From Bacillus sp. P14.5 (GTDB lineage Bacteria; Bacillota; Bacilli; Bacillales; Bacillaceae_B): 64,000 bases of DNA. The translations under genes and the position numbers were made by a program. Location of the stretch: positions 186,001 to 250,000 of the forward strand of contig NZ_NIJF01000060.1 of the NCBI RefSeq assembly GCF_003316765.1, written 5' to 3'. A model generated the notes under the pieces. It worked only from the letters and a program-made list of their open reading frames with translations, was not told where the DNA came from and ran no database searches. Shown here one piece after another: positions 44,407 through 53,254 of this stretch. The number at the start of each line of letters is the position of its first letter. The stretch's first letter is position 1.

Positions 44407-45003
44407 TTGATACAAAAGACCATTTCCTTTGGAATTATAATCGTGGCGGCAGCTATTGTAATTGTAAACGTATGGAATACTTATTTTGACAAACCAGTAA
44501 GTGAATCACCCGAAACTGTTACGACTGCAGAGAAGCTTGAAGAAGATAAAAGCATACCCGGTGCGGACCTCTCGGAAGTAAAGGAAGGAGAATTGGCCCC
44601 CGATTTTACTCTCGCAACAATTGATGGCAAATCGGTTTCGTTGTCTGACTACAAAGGCCAAAAAGTCATTTTGAACTTCTGGGCTACCTGGTGTCCCCCC
44701 TGCAAAGCTGAAATGCCACATATGCAGAAATTTTATGAAGAAAATAAGGATAACGGAATTGAAATTGTAGCTGTCAATTTAACGAATATGGATGAAGGAA
44801 AACCCGCTATTGAAGAGTTCGTGCAAGATTACGAGCTTACCTTCCCCGTCCCACTTGATGAAGAAGGTGACATCGGTATGCAGTATCAAGCTTTCACCAT
44901 CCCGACAAGCTATGTCATCGATACCGAAGGCAAGATCGCTAAGAAAATTATAGGACCTATGGATGAAAATATGATGAAGAGTTTGATTGACGCAGTAAAT
45001 TAG
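44407..45003 (+). CDS. TlpA/ResA-type membrane-anchored thioredoxin
   Basis: 198 residues; TTG start with AAAGGAGG 10 bases upstream. N-terminal anchor (about 5-25), acidic linker, then redoxin domain: APDFTLATIDGKSVSLSDYKG, active site NFWATWCPPCKAEMP (about 97-111), AFTIPTSYVIDTEGK with the cis-proline. It reduces extracytoplasmic disulfides and should receive electrons from the CcdA encoded in the same operon. Confidence 0.9.
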   Translation: MIQKTISFGIIIVAAAIVIVNVWNTYFDKPVSESPETVTTAEKLEEDKSIPGADLSEVKEGELAPDFTLATIDGKSVSLSDYKGQKVILNFWATWCPPCKAEMPHMQKFYEENKDNGIEIVAVNLTNMDEGKPAIEEFVQDYELTFPVPLDEEGDIGMQYQAFTIPTSYVIDTEGKIAKKIIGPMDENMMKSLIDAVN

Positions 45004-45071
45004 AGATCATCAGGGAAGCAGCTTGTTCTATTTGATGGAGAGGCATGAAGGAAATAATCTTTTTTTTAAGA

Positions 45072-45535
45072 GACACTTCGGCTGGATATTTGAGCTGAAG
45101 TGTTCTTTAGAAGCTTTCTATGCGACACTTCGGCCGATTTTACATGTTGAAGTGTTCTTTAGAAGCTTCTCTATTTGACACTTCGACCGATTTTACATGT
45201 TGAAGTGTTCTTTAGAAGCTTTCTATGCGACACTTCGGCCGATTTTTCATGTTGAAGTGTTCTTTAGAAGCTTTCTATGCGACACTTCGGCCGATTTTTC
45301 ATGTTGAAGTGTTCTTTAGAAGCTTTCTATTTGACACTTCGGCCGATTTTACATGTTGAAGTGTTCTTTAGAAGCTCTCTATTTGACACTTCGACCGATT
45401 TTTCATGTTGAAGTGTTCTTTAGAAGCTCTCTATTTGACACTTCGGCCGATTTTTCATGTTGAAGTGTTCTTTAAAAGCTCTCTATTTGGACACTTCGAC
45501 CGATTTTACATGTTGAAGTGTTCTTTACAGGAGCT
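45072..45535. repeat. 52-bp tandem hairpin array, nine units
   Basis: Unit starts: 45072, 45124, 45177, 45229, 45281, 45333, 45385, 45437, 45490. Each has GACACTTCGGCCGATTTT, ACATGTTGAAGTGTTC and a linker such as TTTAGAAGCTTTCTAT. ACACTTC pairs with GAAGTGT in every unit. Variation is mostly in the loop (CGGCC or CGACC; TTTTAC or TTTTTC). The array begins about 70 bases after the tlpA stop. Confidence 0.9.
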
Positions 45536-45659
45536 CAAAGCGACTTGGACATCATTTTTCACCAGATGTATCCCTTAAATCCCCCTCCCTCATCCTCTAT
45601 TAGATATTTATTGATTATTCTGTTACCACCTGCTAAAGTAAAGATATAATTAAATACTC

Positions 45660-45810
45660 CAAAGGGGAGTAGCTTTTACATTTAGGTCGTCATTACGGGA
45701 GTGCATCCTCGGCCTGATTGGCAGCATCTGCTGTTAGCGAGACCTTTGCCATGATTGGTAAAGCCCCTTTTCACACAAACACTTTACCATTTTTCGGCAG
45801 AGTGTTTTTT
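45660..45810 (+). promoter_or_regulatory. yybP-ykoY manganese riboswitch
   Basis: Aptamer 45660-45748: CAAAGGGGAGTAGC at the 5' side, GTCGTCA, then CTGTTAGCGAGACCTTTGCC at the 3' side; CAAAGG pairs with CCTTTG as P1. These are the conserved loops of the Mn2+-sensing yybP-ykoY class. Downstream, TTTGCCA/TGGTAAA (45745-45763) can form an alternative stem, and CACTTTACC / GGCAGAGTG followed by TTTTTT (45780-45810) is a terminator. Expected to switch on the following genes when Mn2+ is high. Confidence 0.85.
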
Positions 45811-45842
45811 ATATAAAAAATTGTTTGAAATGGGGAATTTAC

Positions 45843-46019
45843 GTGTTAAAGAAATTATTAAAAAGTCTTCTCAACAGTAAGTCTCACCGCAGATACTCAA
45901 GCAGCAGCCGTTATTCAAGAAAAAGATATTCCGGACACCATCCTTCAAAATACGGCCATTCGCATTACAAGCGCAAACATAAATCCAGCGGCTTTTTCAA
46001 ATCCTACAGCAGCAGCTGA
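45843..46019 (+). CDS. Small very basic Ser/Tyr/His-rich protein
   Basis: 58 residues from GTG 45843 (GGGG 7 bases upstream). After MLKKLLKSLLNSK it is a low-complexity run of Arg, Lys, His, Tyr and Ser (HRRYSSSSRYSRKRYSGHH...). No fold or family recognised. It lies between the Mn2+ riboswitch and the Ser/Thr kinase, 7 bases before the latter. I infer it might be a kinase substrate or partner; nothing in the sequence proves this. Confidence 0.6.
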   Translation: MLKKLLKSLLNSKSHRRYSSSSRYSRKRYSGHHPSKYGHSHYKRKHKSSGFFKSYSSS

Positions 46020-46025
46020 TAACAA

Positions 46026-46831
46026 ATGATTCTTTCTCTCAAAAACCTTTTGTCTCTTCCTTATAAGGAAGGGACAATCCTCAATGAAAAATACAAGGTG
46101 CTGCGCTTCATCGGGCAAGGAAGTTACGGACAGGTCTATTTGGCCTTGGATCAAAACAGGAGCCGGCTTGTGGTGATCAAGCGGAATAGAAAGCGTAAAG
46201 GAAAGGACTGCGAAGGCATGCTGCGTGTAGAAGCGGAGACTCTCTCCATGCTCGACCACCCCTCAATTCCGAAAAAATCGATTTGTTTCAGGAAGGAAAA
46301 TCATTGTGCCTTGTGATGGAACATATTGAGGGGCAAAATTTTGAGGATCTTATTTTAAATGACGGTCTCATTTATTCTGAAAAAGAAAGCCTGTTTATTT
46401 TGCAGGAAGTCCTCTCGACCGTTGCATATTTGCATGAACACGAGTGTATACACCGTGACCTTCGCCTTCCGAATATTATTAAGAATGAACAAGGCATACA
46501 TGTAATTGACTTTGGACTTGCCGTTTTTGGGGAAATGGAATCCCATTCTTTATCGCATGGTGATACATCAGAGAAGTCTTTATTCAGGGAACACTCTTTT
46601 AAAAGCGATTATTATGCACTTGGCCACTTTCTTCTCTTCTTACTCTATTCCAGCTTCCAGCCTGACTCCAAGCAAGAACGGACCTGGGAAGAGGAATTGA
46701 ACATCACGGAAGCTACAAGGAAACTGATCAGAAGAATGCTTCGAACTGAAAAGGCTTATGATCATATCAGTGAAATTACCAATGATGTGGCAGCCATCCT
46801 CAAACACCTGCAACTAAAAGAACAAGCGTGA
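46026..46831 (+). pseudogene. Hanks-type Ser/Thr protein kinase, frameshifted
   Basis: N-lobe: glycine loop FIGQGSYGQVY, VVIK lysine. One A added to A6 at 46272-46277 joins PSIPKK to IDLFQEGKSLCLVMEHIEG. C-lobe: ECIHRDLRLPNII catalytic loop and HVIDFGLAV (DFG). HRDLRLPN replaces the usual HRDLKPxN, as in some Bacillus kinases. About 269 residues, no membrane anchor or PASTA domain, so cytoplasmic. Read with the small basic protein from the Mn2+ riboswitch. Probably intact in the organism. Confidence 0.8.
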
Positions 46832-46857
46832 GGAGATTGTCCTCGCGCTTGTTCTTT
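46818..46857 (+). terminator. Rho-independent terminator
   Basis: AAGAACAAGCGTGAGGA / TCCTCGCGCTTGTTCTT then a T-run; long stem with one wobble. It overlaps the last codons of the kinase. Confidence 0.9.
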
Positions 46858-46887
46858 TTTAGATTAGGATACTGGGAAATACACTTG

Positions 46888-47241
46888 TCACCGCTTATTA
46901 TTAATCGCTTCTATGATCGAAAGAATACTATGCACCCTGCCGGAAAAAAGAAACAAATCATCATAATTGTTATGGATAAACTCATCCAGTACGATTACCT
47001 TTTCATGGACTTTCTCAATGTTCATCAAAGTTTGCTTTTCTTCCTCGTCATACTTCGTCAGTCGAAAAAGCTCATCGGTTAAAGCCTGCAGCCTGTATTC
47101 CTCCACTAGCAGCTTCAGTCGGTAAAGAATTTCCTGATCCAATACTATAAATGAATGCTGTTGATACGTTCGATTAACCAAATCTAATAATCCCTGCAAG
47201 TTCAAGGCCAGCAATTTCGCAGAAGACATATTGAAGTTCAC
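46888..47241 (-). CDS. Hypothetical all-helical protein
   Basis: 117 residues from GTG 47241 (AGAGGTGAGG upstream). Long charged helices (ILYRLKLLVEEYRLQAL, TLMNIEKVHEKVIVLDEF), no membrane segment. It resembles small cytoplasmic regulators in build only; no family recognised. Confidence 0.55.
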   Translation of the reverse strand: MNFNMSSAKLLALNLQGLLDLVNRTYQQHSFIVLDQEILYRLKLLVEEYRLQALTDELFRLTKYDEEEKQTLMNIEKVHEKVIVLDEFIHNNYDDLFLFSGRVHSILSIIEAINNKR

Positions 47242-47353
47242 ATTATCCTCACCTCTTATATTTCTTATACTCTATATATAAGAAATAAACGGTGATATCA
47301 TTCCGATTCTTCTATCCAAAAATGATGACCAAGCAATTCCCTTTAGTACGTTA

Positions 47354-47388
47354 AAAGCACGAAGAGGGAATGTCCCTTTTCGTGCTTT
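47354..47388. terminator. Terminator of the beta-lactamase-like gene
   Basis: AAAGCACGAAGAGGGA / TCCCTTTTCGTGCTTT, long near-perfect stem with a 3-base loop, 16 bases after the stop at 47404. Confidence 0.85.
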
Positions 47389-47403
47389 AAAGGGTTAATT
47401 ACC

Positions 47404-48534
47404 TCAGCCATCTATGAAGGTGTCTATGATCTTGTCACAGATATCATGGTGAAGGGTTCCGTCAAAGTTGAGTAAGACAACTACTCCGAGGTCTAGTTCA
47501 GGAACCATGCTTATTAAGGATCTTACTGCCATTTGACCCCCGCCATGTTCAACTACCCTGAAACCTTTATAAATATCAGTGAACCATGCAAGTCCATAGC
47601 TTCTGGCTTCGCTTCCGAATCTCCACTCTTCACTAACGAGGCTGACTGGTTCTTGCATTTCTTTGATTAAATCAGAATCCAGAATTGTTGATTCACCATT
47701 TAGATGGAAGAGTAAGTATCGTGCCAAATCGTTGGCACTGGAATATAAGTAACCAATAGGAGCAGAAAGTGGATGCTTCGGAAATGGAGTTTCTACTTTT
47801 TCCTTGCCTAAGTAATATCTAGCGCTGTTTTCATCATTTTCGACCATATCGGGTTCCCATGTGGTTCTCTCCATCTTTAAAGGCAAAAGAACATTATCCC
47901 TCAGATGTGTCTCCCATTTCCCACCGGTTACTTTTTCAAATAAGTCAGCGAGAATCACATAGGCATCTGTGCAATAGTTCCAGCCCTTCCCCACCTCATA
48001 CTCTAATTCCACTTTTTCAAACCATCTTGTGACATCTTCCCGGTTGTTAATGCTGTTCAGTTCTTCTTCTGAAAGGTTGTAATGGTCCAATGCTTCGTGG
48101 AATTCCGTCGGAGTGTCAGAAAAGATTTCTCTTACATTGGGAGCTGTCATATTGGCAATGCCTAAATCTGCGGGAAGACCAGCTGTATGTGATAAGATTT
48201 GTCGAATCGTGATCGTATCACTTTGCTGCTTATCTTTCGTTCTGAAATAAGGCAGGTAATGGACAACAGGATGATCCAAGGAAACCTTATTGTCTTCAAC
48301 GAGCTGCATAATGGAAAGTGCCATGAAATTCTTTGAAACACTTTGAATACTCATCAAGGTCTCTTCATTAAGGAATTTATTTACCGGTTGTCCCTGAGAG
48401 TGGCCGAAGCCATTAGAATAAATGATGTCTGAACCTTGTACTATAGAAACAGCCACACCAACCCCCTGCTGCTCATTTAAGGTTTCATTTATATACCTAC
48501 TTATCTGATCGAGTTTTTCATTTAGTGTTGTCAT
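47404..48534 (-). CDS. Beta-lactamase/serine hydrolase family protein (class C-like)
   Basis: 376 residues, no signal peptide, so probably cytoplasmic. Catalytic SVSK within LMSIQSVSKNFM; second motif position WNYCTDAYVILA (YxN is YCT here); third motif VEHGGGQM. This is the beta-lactamase-related group (PF00144) that includes esterases and D-amino-acid peptidases; true beta-lactam hydrolysis is unlikely to be its main job. TTGGAGG lies upstream of the ATG. Confidence 0.85.
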   Translation of the reverse strand: MTTLNEKLDQISRYINETLNEQQGVGVAVSIVQGSDIIYSNGFGHSQGQPVNKFLNEETLMSIQSVSKNFMALSIMQLVEDNKVSLDHPVVHYLPYFRTKDKQQSDTITIRQILSHTAGLPADLGIANMTAPNVREIFSDTPTEFHEALDHYNLSEEELNSINNREDVTRWFEKVELEYEVGKGWNYCTDAYVILADLFEKVTGGKWETHLRDNVLLPLKMERTTWEPDMVENDENSARYYLGKEKVETPFPKHPLSAPIGYLYSSANDLARYLLFHLNGESTILDSDLIKEMQEPVSLVSEEWRFGSEARSYGLAWFTDIYKGFRVVEHGGGQMAVRSLISMVPELDLGVVVLLNFDGTLHHDICDKIIDTFIDG

Positions 48535-48710
48535 ACGTCCTCCAATGTTGGTTTTTTACTATATGAAAAGTTTTCCAGATTGAGTGTATCATAGATATCA
48601 GCATTCATTTGATGCTTCAAAGTTCTTTTAGTAATTCAGAGTGAAATTTTTTAAAAAAGAAAACCCAAACAAGAAAAAAATGGTAAAATAACAGGAAAGG
48701 AGTGTATTGA

Positions 48711-48920
48711 ATGAAACAGTTTGCACTTTACCTGGTGCCAGGCAAAGACAAGAGTCCGAATATTAGTGTTTTGGTGAAGAAAATAGAAGATGGGTATATT
48801 GCTGAATATCGAGAGGTACTGGTTCTGGGTAAAGATCCAATCGAAGCTGCAGAGGTATGTTATAAATTGTTATATGAGGATTACCTCGATCGAAAAAAGA
48901 AACGCGGCAGGTCTGAGTAG
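48711..48920 (+). CDS. Small hypothetical protein
   Basis: 69 residues with AAAGGAG 8 bases before the ATG. Begins MKQFALYLVPGKDKSPNISV and ends with a basic helix (YLDRKKKRGRSE). No membrane segment. Family not recognised, but the ribosome binding site is strong. Confidence 0.6.
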   Translation: MKQFALYLVPGKDKSPNISVLVKKIEDGYIAEYREVLVLGKDPIEAAEVCYKLLYEDYLDRKKKRGRSE

Positions 48921-49483
48921 TTATTTCTCTTTCTGACTGCTCAGAATGTGGGAACATATCGTGCCTTTTCCCTAAAAAAGCTTCTGAAAGGAAATAATCT
49001 TTATGAATTTGTCTTTACTCAAAAAAACGGCCCTGCTCATCAGCCTGACTGCAATAGCTTTTCTTTTAGAGGTTATTAATTTTCAGTAATTATAATTCTC
49101 TTACAATATATGTTCGATGAAATCACTCAGTTCATGTAAATCTTTCCTATTCTATTCTTCATCCAGTATAGGGGTTTTTTATTAAGAGGACTCCTCGGTA
49201 TAACACATAAAAAATGCTGAGCTCTCCTTTCGAAAAGTCAGCTTAAATTTCTTTTTTAGGTTCTTCTTCCTTTTACCGATTATTTTGAAAGGACAGGTTT
49301 CAGGTGGTTTGGTTCAAGGTGTCTCAGTTCTCGAAGAATAATATTTTAGGATTTGTCTTATATTATTTATCAGATGAAAAACAACCGTTTAGCTGCCCTT
49401 TCCTCTCGAAATTCACTTTAAGTTCTCTATTACTAGTTATCCTTAATACATGAGACAGTTCAATTGTCCATTCCATTTGACAA
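48921..49483. other. Long intergenic stretch with one tiny frame
   Basis: 560 AT-rich bases. Apart from the 28-codon frame at 49003 I see no gene, hairpin array or known RNA. Confidence 0.3.
49003..49089 (+). CDS. Possible 28-residue hydrophobic peptide
   Basis: MNLSLLKKTALLISLTAIAF then LLEVINFQ and stop; AAAGG 11 bases upstream. It looks like a signal peptide cut short, so it may be a remnant of a longer gene or a small membrane peptide. Confidence 0.3.
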   Translation: MNLSLLKKTALLISLTAIAFLLEVINFQ

Positions 49484-50353
49484 TTAGTCAGACTGCTTCA
49501 CACTAAGCAAAGTAATTGTAGCCAGGATGATTACCATCCCCAAAAACTGAATCATGTTCAAGTGATCTCCCAGAATCAAAAGTCCAAATAATGAAGCAGT
49601 CACAGGCTCTACCATAGCAACCATCGATGCTGTTGTCGGAGCTGTCTTTTGAATACCAAAGTCATACAATATGAAGGAGATTCCTGCACCGAGAATTCCC
49701 AGCAGAAGAAACCAGCCTATATCACTTGAAGACAGCACACTGGCGGCTTCACCCTTGTTTGAAAACAGAAAAAGGATAAGACAAAAGGTAAAAAAGGCGG
49801 TAGTAAGCGTCGTCTGCGGCTTCCCAATCTCTGACGCATTCTTAAACCCGAATATAAACAGAACATAGGAGAGACCAGCTGCCAAACCAGCCGCAATCCC
49901 TAGAAAACTTATTGAAATGGTTTCGAGATTGTACGCGCCTGTAAGGAGGATGATTCCGGCAAGAACCCCTGCAATGCATCCCCACTTAAACCAGGTTGAA
50001 CGTTCTTTACCTAATAAAAACGAGATTAATAGAACAAAGACAGGCGCCGTATACATTAAAGTAGAAGCAATAGGAATGCTCGCTGCTTCAATGCTCAAGA
50101 AATAAAAAGTGAAATTTCCTGCTACACCAACTCCAGCCAAAACTGACCATAAAAAGAATTTCCTCGAGGAAATCAAATTCTGCTTAAAGCGAAAGAGAAA
50201 CCATACGAAAAAACAAATAAATCCAACAGCACCACGGTAAAAGGAAATCACAATAGGGTCCCAGCCTTTCCCCATTAAAATACTGGCAATGCCCCCACTA
50301 ATTCCCCAGCAAATAGCTGCTAATATCACTAAGCCTGCACCTGCAAATTTCAT
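49484..50353 (-). CDS. EamA/DMT-superfamily transporter
   Basis: 289 residues with ten hydrophobic segments in two homologous halves. First half GISGGIASILMGKGWDPIVI and FYRGAVGF; second half GILGAGISFILYDFGIQ with ASMVAMVEPVTASLFG. EamA proteins export or import amino acids and other metabolites; the substrate is not predictable. GGAGGAAGAC precedes the ATG. Confidence 0.85.
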   Translation of the reverse strand: MKFAGAGLVILAAICWGISGGIASILMGKGWDPIVISFYRGAVGFICFFVWFLFRFKQNLISSRKFFLWSVLAGVGVAGNFTFYFLSIEAASIPIASTLMYTAPVFVLLISFLLGKERSTWFKWGCIAGVLAGIILLTGAYNLETISISFLGIAAGLAAGLSYVLFIFGFKNASEIGKPQTTLTTAFFTFCLILFLFSNKGEAASVLSSSDIGWFLLLGILGAGISFILYDFGIQKTAPTTASMVAMVEPVTASLFGLLILGDHLNMIQFLGMVIILATITLLSVKQSD

Positions 50354-50605
50354 TGTCTTCCTCCTAAATATAAAATGGCTCGCACCTTTTATTTCATGTA
50401 TTGAAACCTTTAGTAACTTTCACCAGGTATTATCTAGTATTTTAAGAAAAGGTATTAACGGTATTTCCCTTGAATTCTTCCCTAAAACCTATTCAAATGG
50501 TATTAATAGTAAAAGGACAGATGAAAATATCATCTGTCCTGGATTTCATTTATTAATTTTTCATTTTGGAAAACTTGCTTGACTATCTTTTTAAAGGAAA
50601 ATAGT

Positions 50606-50703
50606 TTACATAATAATATTATAGACATCCTGCACTTTTTCCTTCCACTCTTCCAAATTGGCAAGAGAAACACGGATCGACCAATCCAGAGCGAGTTCAT
50701 TAA
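50606..50703 (-). pseudogene. C-terminal scrap of a PLP-dependent aminotransferase
   Basis: The last 31 codons before a TAA read FNELALDWSIRVSLANLEEW then KEKVQDVYNIIM. SIRVSLANL is the end of fold-type I aminotransferases. Upstream the frame meets the hairpin array, so the rest of the gene is gone. Confidence 0.5.
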
Positions 50704-50720
50704 AGCAATGCAAGACGCAA

Positions 50721-50908
50721 ATAAGGGAACTTTCTTCCCTTAAATGCAATTTCAATCTAGATTCTTAATAAATAAGGGAATATTTTTCCCTTAACCCAAT
50801 AAAAATCATCTTATTTACCGTTTTTTAAGTGAATAGGGGAAAAAAGTTCCCTTATTTCAGCTGTTTTTCATAATTTTGACGAAATAAGGGAACTTTCTTC
50901 CCTTATTT
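50721..50908. repeat. Hairpin array of AAGGGAAC type, four units
   Basis: Units at about 50721, 50772, 50833 and 50884 (51, 61, 51 bases apart). Each is a palindrome such as ATAAGGGAACTTTCTTCCCTTA; the third is inverted in wording (AGGGGAAAAAAGTTCCCTTATT). Linkers are AT-rich and little conserved. The array abuts the aminotransferase scrap. Confidence 0.8.
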
Positions 50909-51051
50909 TCAAACTTTCTTATTTCGCAGCTCTTCTTAATTCTTCCAGGAACATAACAATGTTTGGGCTGAGAGAGGCACTTTTCAATCCCCAAAAAAAG
51001 ACTTAGAGATTCTTGCCTCCCTAAACCTTTTTGAGTGTGATTGCTCCCCTG

Positions 51052-51897
51052 CTATACCCAGCTCCCCTTAAAATCTTCTATATACTGAGCGATATGTCGA
51101 GGCTTCTTGCCTGTAACTTTTTCAAAATCATGCTTGATTCCTTTTGCGAGTCCCAGCTTGGTTGGAAAGTGGACACCAACGACAACATTGGTCATGCTTT
51201 CATCTTCCCCTGACTTTTTCATGAACTCCTTAAATTCCTTAACAGATGGGTTTGTGTATTCTATCTTCACACCGAGTCCTTCTGTCATAATATCAGCTAC
51301 TTCATAGAAATCCAATGATTGGTCACCTGTAATAACATACTTCTTGTTCTGATGCTCTGCCGGATTCGTCAGTGATAACGCTGCGACTTCCGCAATATCC
51401 CTTGTATCGACAAAGCTGGTCTTTCCTTTTCCGGCAGGTACAAAGATCCGCTTTCTCTCCCTAATTTCCTTACAGAGAAAGTCATTCAGGTTCTGCATGA
51501 AATAACCTGCGCGGATAAAGGTATAAGAGATTTCGCTCTTCTTGATCAGTTTTTCCATTCTATAATGGTGAATGAAGGGCATGAACTGAACGTCCTTAAC
51601 AGACAGGTAAACAATATGCTTTACACCTGCTGCTTTTGCCTGAGAAATAAATTCCTCAAACTGCAGATTCTCTCCAGGCGGGTACATGAGGAAGATGCGG
51701 TCGATATTGTTTAAGGATTCAGGAAATGTCTCGGGGCTGCCAAAATCCAGCGTAACAAATTCATAGGTGTTCCCATTCCTTTCCTTCACTCTCTCAACAT
51801 TTCTAACACCACAAATGAAATCGGGTTCACTATCTTTCAATGCCTGTGCTACTTGAAAACCGACCTTTCCTGTAAAACCTGTCACAAGTATACTCAT
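51052..51897 (-). CDS. NmrA-like NAD(P)-binding protein
   Basis: 281 residues from ATG 51897 (AAAGGAGG upstream). Atypical SDR: MSILVTGFTGKVGFQVAQAL (GxxGxxG), FLMYPPG, HIVYLSVKDVQ and the YTFIRAGYFMQNL region. It lacks the standard YxxxK, as usual in NmrA/quinone-oxidoreductase-2 relatives. May act as a redox-sensing or quinone-reducing protein. Single gene. Confidence 0.8.
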   Translation of the reverse strand: MSILVTGFTGKVGFQVAQALKDSEPDFICGVRNVERVKERNGNTYEFVTLDFGSPETFPESLNNIDRIFLMYPPGENLQFEEFISQAKAAGVKHIVYLSVKDVQFMPFIHHYRMEKLIKKSEISYTFIRAGYFMQNLNDFLCKEIRERKRIFVPAGKGKTSFVDTRDIAEVAALSLTNPAEHQNKKYVITGDQSLDFYEVADIMTEGLGVKIEYTNPSVKEFKEFMKKSGEDESMTNVVVGVHFPTKLGLAKGIKHDFEKVTGKKPRHIAQYIEDFKGSWV

Positions 51898-52139
51898 TTG
51901 GCATCCTCCTTTAAAATAAGGGACGGGAAAACCCACCCCTTACATTAATGATTTAGCTAATTGTTGTTGATTTTCCTCTGTTGCTTCTTTATTGGAAGTC
52001 CACAGTGCAATTTCTTTTAGGATGTCCCTGCACAACGTGATATTCGTTCATCTATTAACAATCTGGCTTTTCCTTGGAATAGTGAAATCTTTTAGGCTAG
52101 ACAAAAAAACTATTCTGCCTGCTTGTTGAATGACTTAAA
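51898..52139. other. Intergenic with a possible coding scrap
   Basis: On the minus strand 51945-52035 reads ITLCRDILKEIALWTSNKEA and on to a stop, helix-like wording with no start codon. It may be the tail of a lost gene. Confidence 0.25.
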
Positions 52140-53147
52140 CTATTTAATCGTTTCTTGAACTCTAGAATATAATTCCCACTCCATCATCGTCTTGTTCAGG
52201 AGTTCTTTAATATCACTTAGACGAACCTCTCCACAAACACCTTTATTTTCCAGATCTAATAATGCTATGGTGTCTAATAATTTGGCTTTTTGCAGCCATT
52301 TTTGGGGTAAGACTCCTCCATTATTATGATAGCTTATTATGAAGGGTTTTATAAACGAAGATTCTTGTAAATTTTCATACCGAAGCATATTTCCTATATC
52401 AATCAACGGCGAATTACTGAACGAAAACTCCCAGTCCAGAATCCCGGTTATATTCACGCTGTTTCCTTCTGTTAGAATAAGTATATTCAGAGGATTAAAA
52501 TCGCTATGTACCAAAGAAGATTGATTTCCTATATCATCCAATAGATGAGCTTTGTCGGTGGTAAACTTCAATATGTTACGAGTTAACTCTGGCCCTAAAT
52601 TATCTGTCACCGGCCCTCCGTTGATCATTTCATCGATAAGATCCTTGAACGCCTCGGAGCCAGATAACTCAAACTTTTGGATGTTGAGCTGCTTATCGAA
52701 GAAACCTGGTGAGCTGAATTGGATGGAATGCATCCTGGCTAAATATTTACCTGCTTCATGTCCGGCATTTGATAGTGCTGCCTCCTCTCCAGTTAAAAAC
52801 AATTGTGATAGCTGAAAACCCTCCACCCAACTCAATAGTAAAAATGGATAGTCGATATGAGAAAGCGAAAAATCATGGTAAAGGACTTGGGGTACTGGCA
52901 AAATGTTTTCAACTAGTTCCAATACCTTCATTTCAATTTGCGCTTTTGATCCGGGATCATTGTATATACGCAGAACAACCGTCACTTTATTTTCGAGGAT
53001 GATCTTTAAATTAGAATTACTGAGCCCGCCGCTAAGTATCTCTATCTTTTCGATTTTTCTACCATTTAGAAAATCCTGCAGCATACTAGTTATTGTTTGA
53101 TCTTCCGGAATAATTAGCGGTTTGCTTCTCTCCCAGCCTGTCTTCAA
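52140..53147 (-). CDS. Aminoglycoside phosphotransferase (APH) family protein
   Basis: About 335 residues from TTG 53147 (GGGAG 8 bases upstream). LSGGLSNSNLKIIL nucleotide loop, FLLLSWVEGFQLSQL hinge, catalytic SSLVHSDFNPLNILIL and metal-binding ITGILDWEFSFSN. A small-molecule kinase of unknown substrate, distinct from the one at 5596. Confidence 0.85.
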   Translation of the reverse strand: MKTGWERSKPLIIPEDQTITSMLQDFLNGRKIEKIEILSGGLSNSNLKIILENKVTVVLRIYNDPGSKAQIEMKVLELVENILPVPQVLYHDFSLSHIDYPFLLLSWVEGFQLSQLFLTGEEAALSNAGHEAGKYLARMHSIQFSSPGFFDKQLNIQKFELSGSEAFKDLIDEMINGGPVTDNLGPELTRNILKFTTDKAHLLDDIGNQSSLVHSDFNPLNILILTEGNSVNITGILDWEFSFSNSPLIDIGNMLRYENLQESSFIKPFIISYHNNGGVLPQKWLQKAKLLDTIALLDLENKGVCGEVRLSDIKELLNKTMMEWELYSRVQETIK

Positions 53148-53254
53148 TAGGATCACTCCCTACTCAATAGTTATATCATATTCATGGCCTTTATAGCTTT
53201 AAAGCTTCAACAATGGAAGCGATCAACAGTAGTGGCATTTCTCCCTCGCTGCCG

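Noticed and set aside
45072-45535. CRISPR array
   Set aside because: There are no unique spacers: whole 52-bp units are near-identical, and no cas genes are present. The same applies to the array at 3236.
47404-48534. A clinical-type beta-lactamase
   Set aside because: No signal peptide and an altered YxN motif (YCT); better described as a general serine hydrolase of PF00144.
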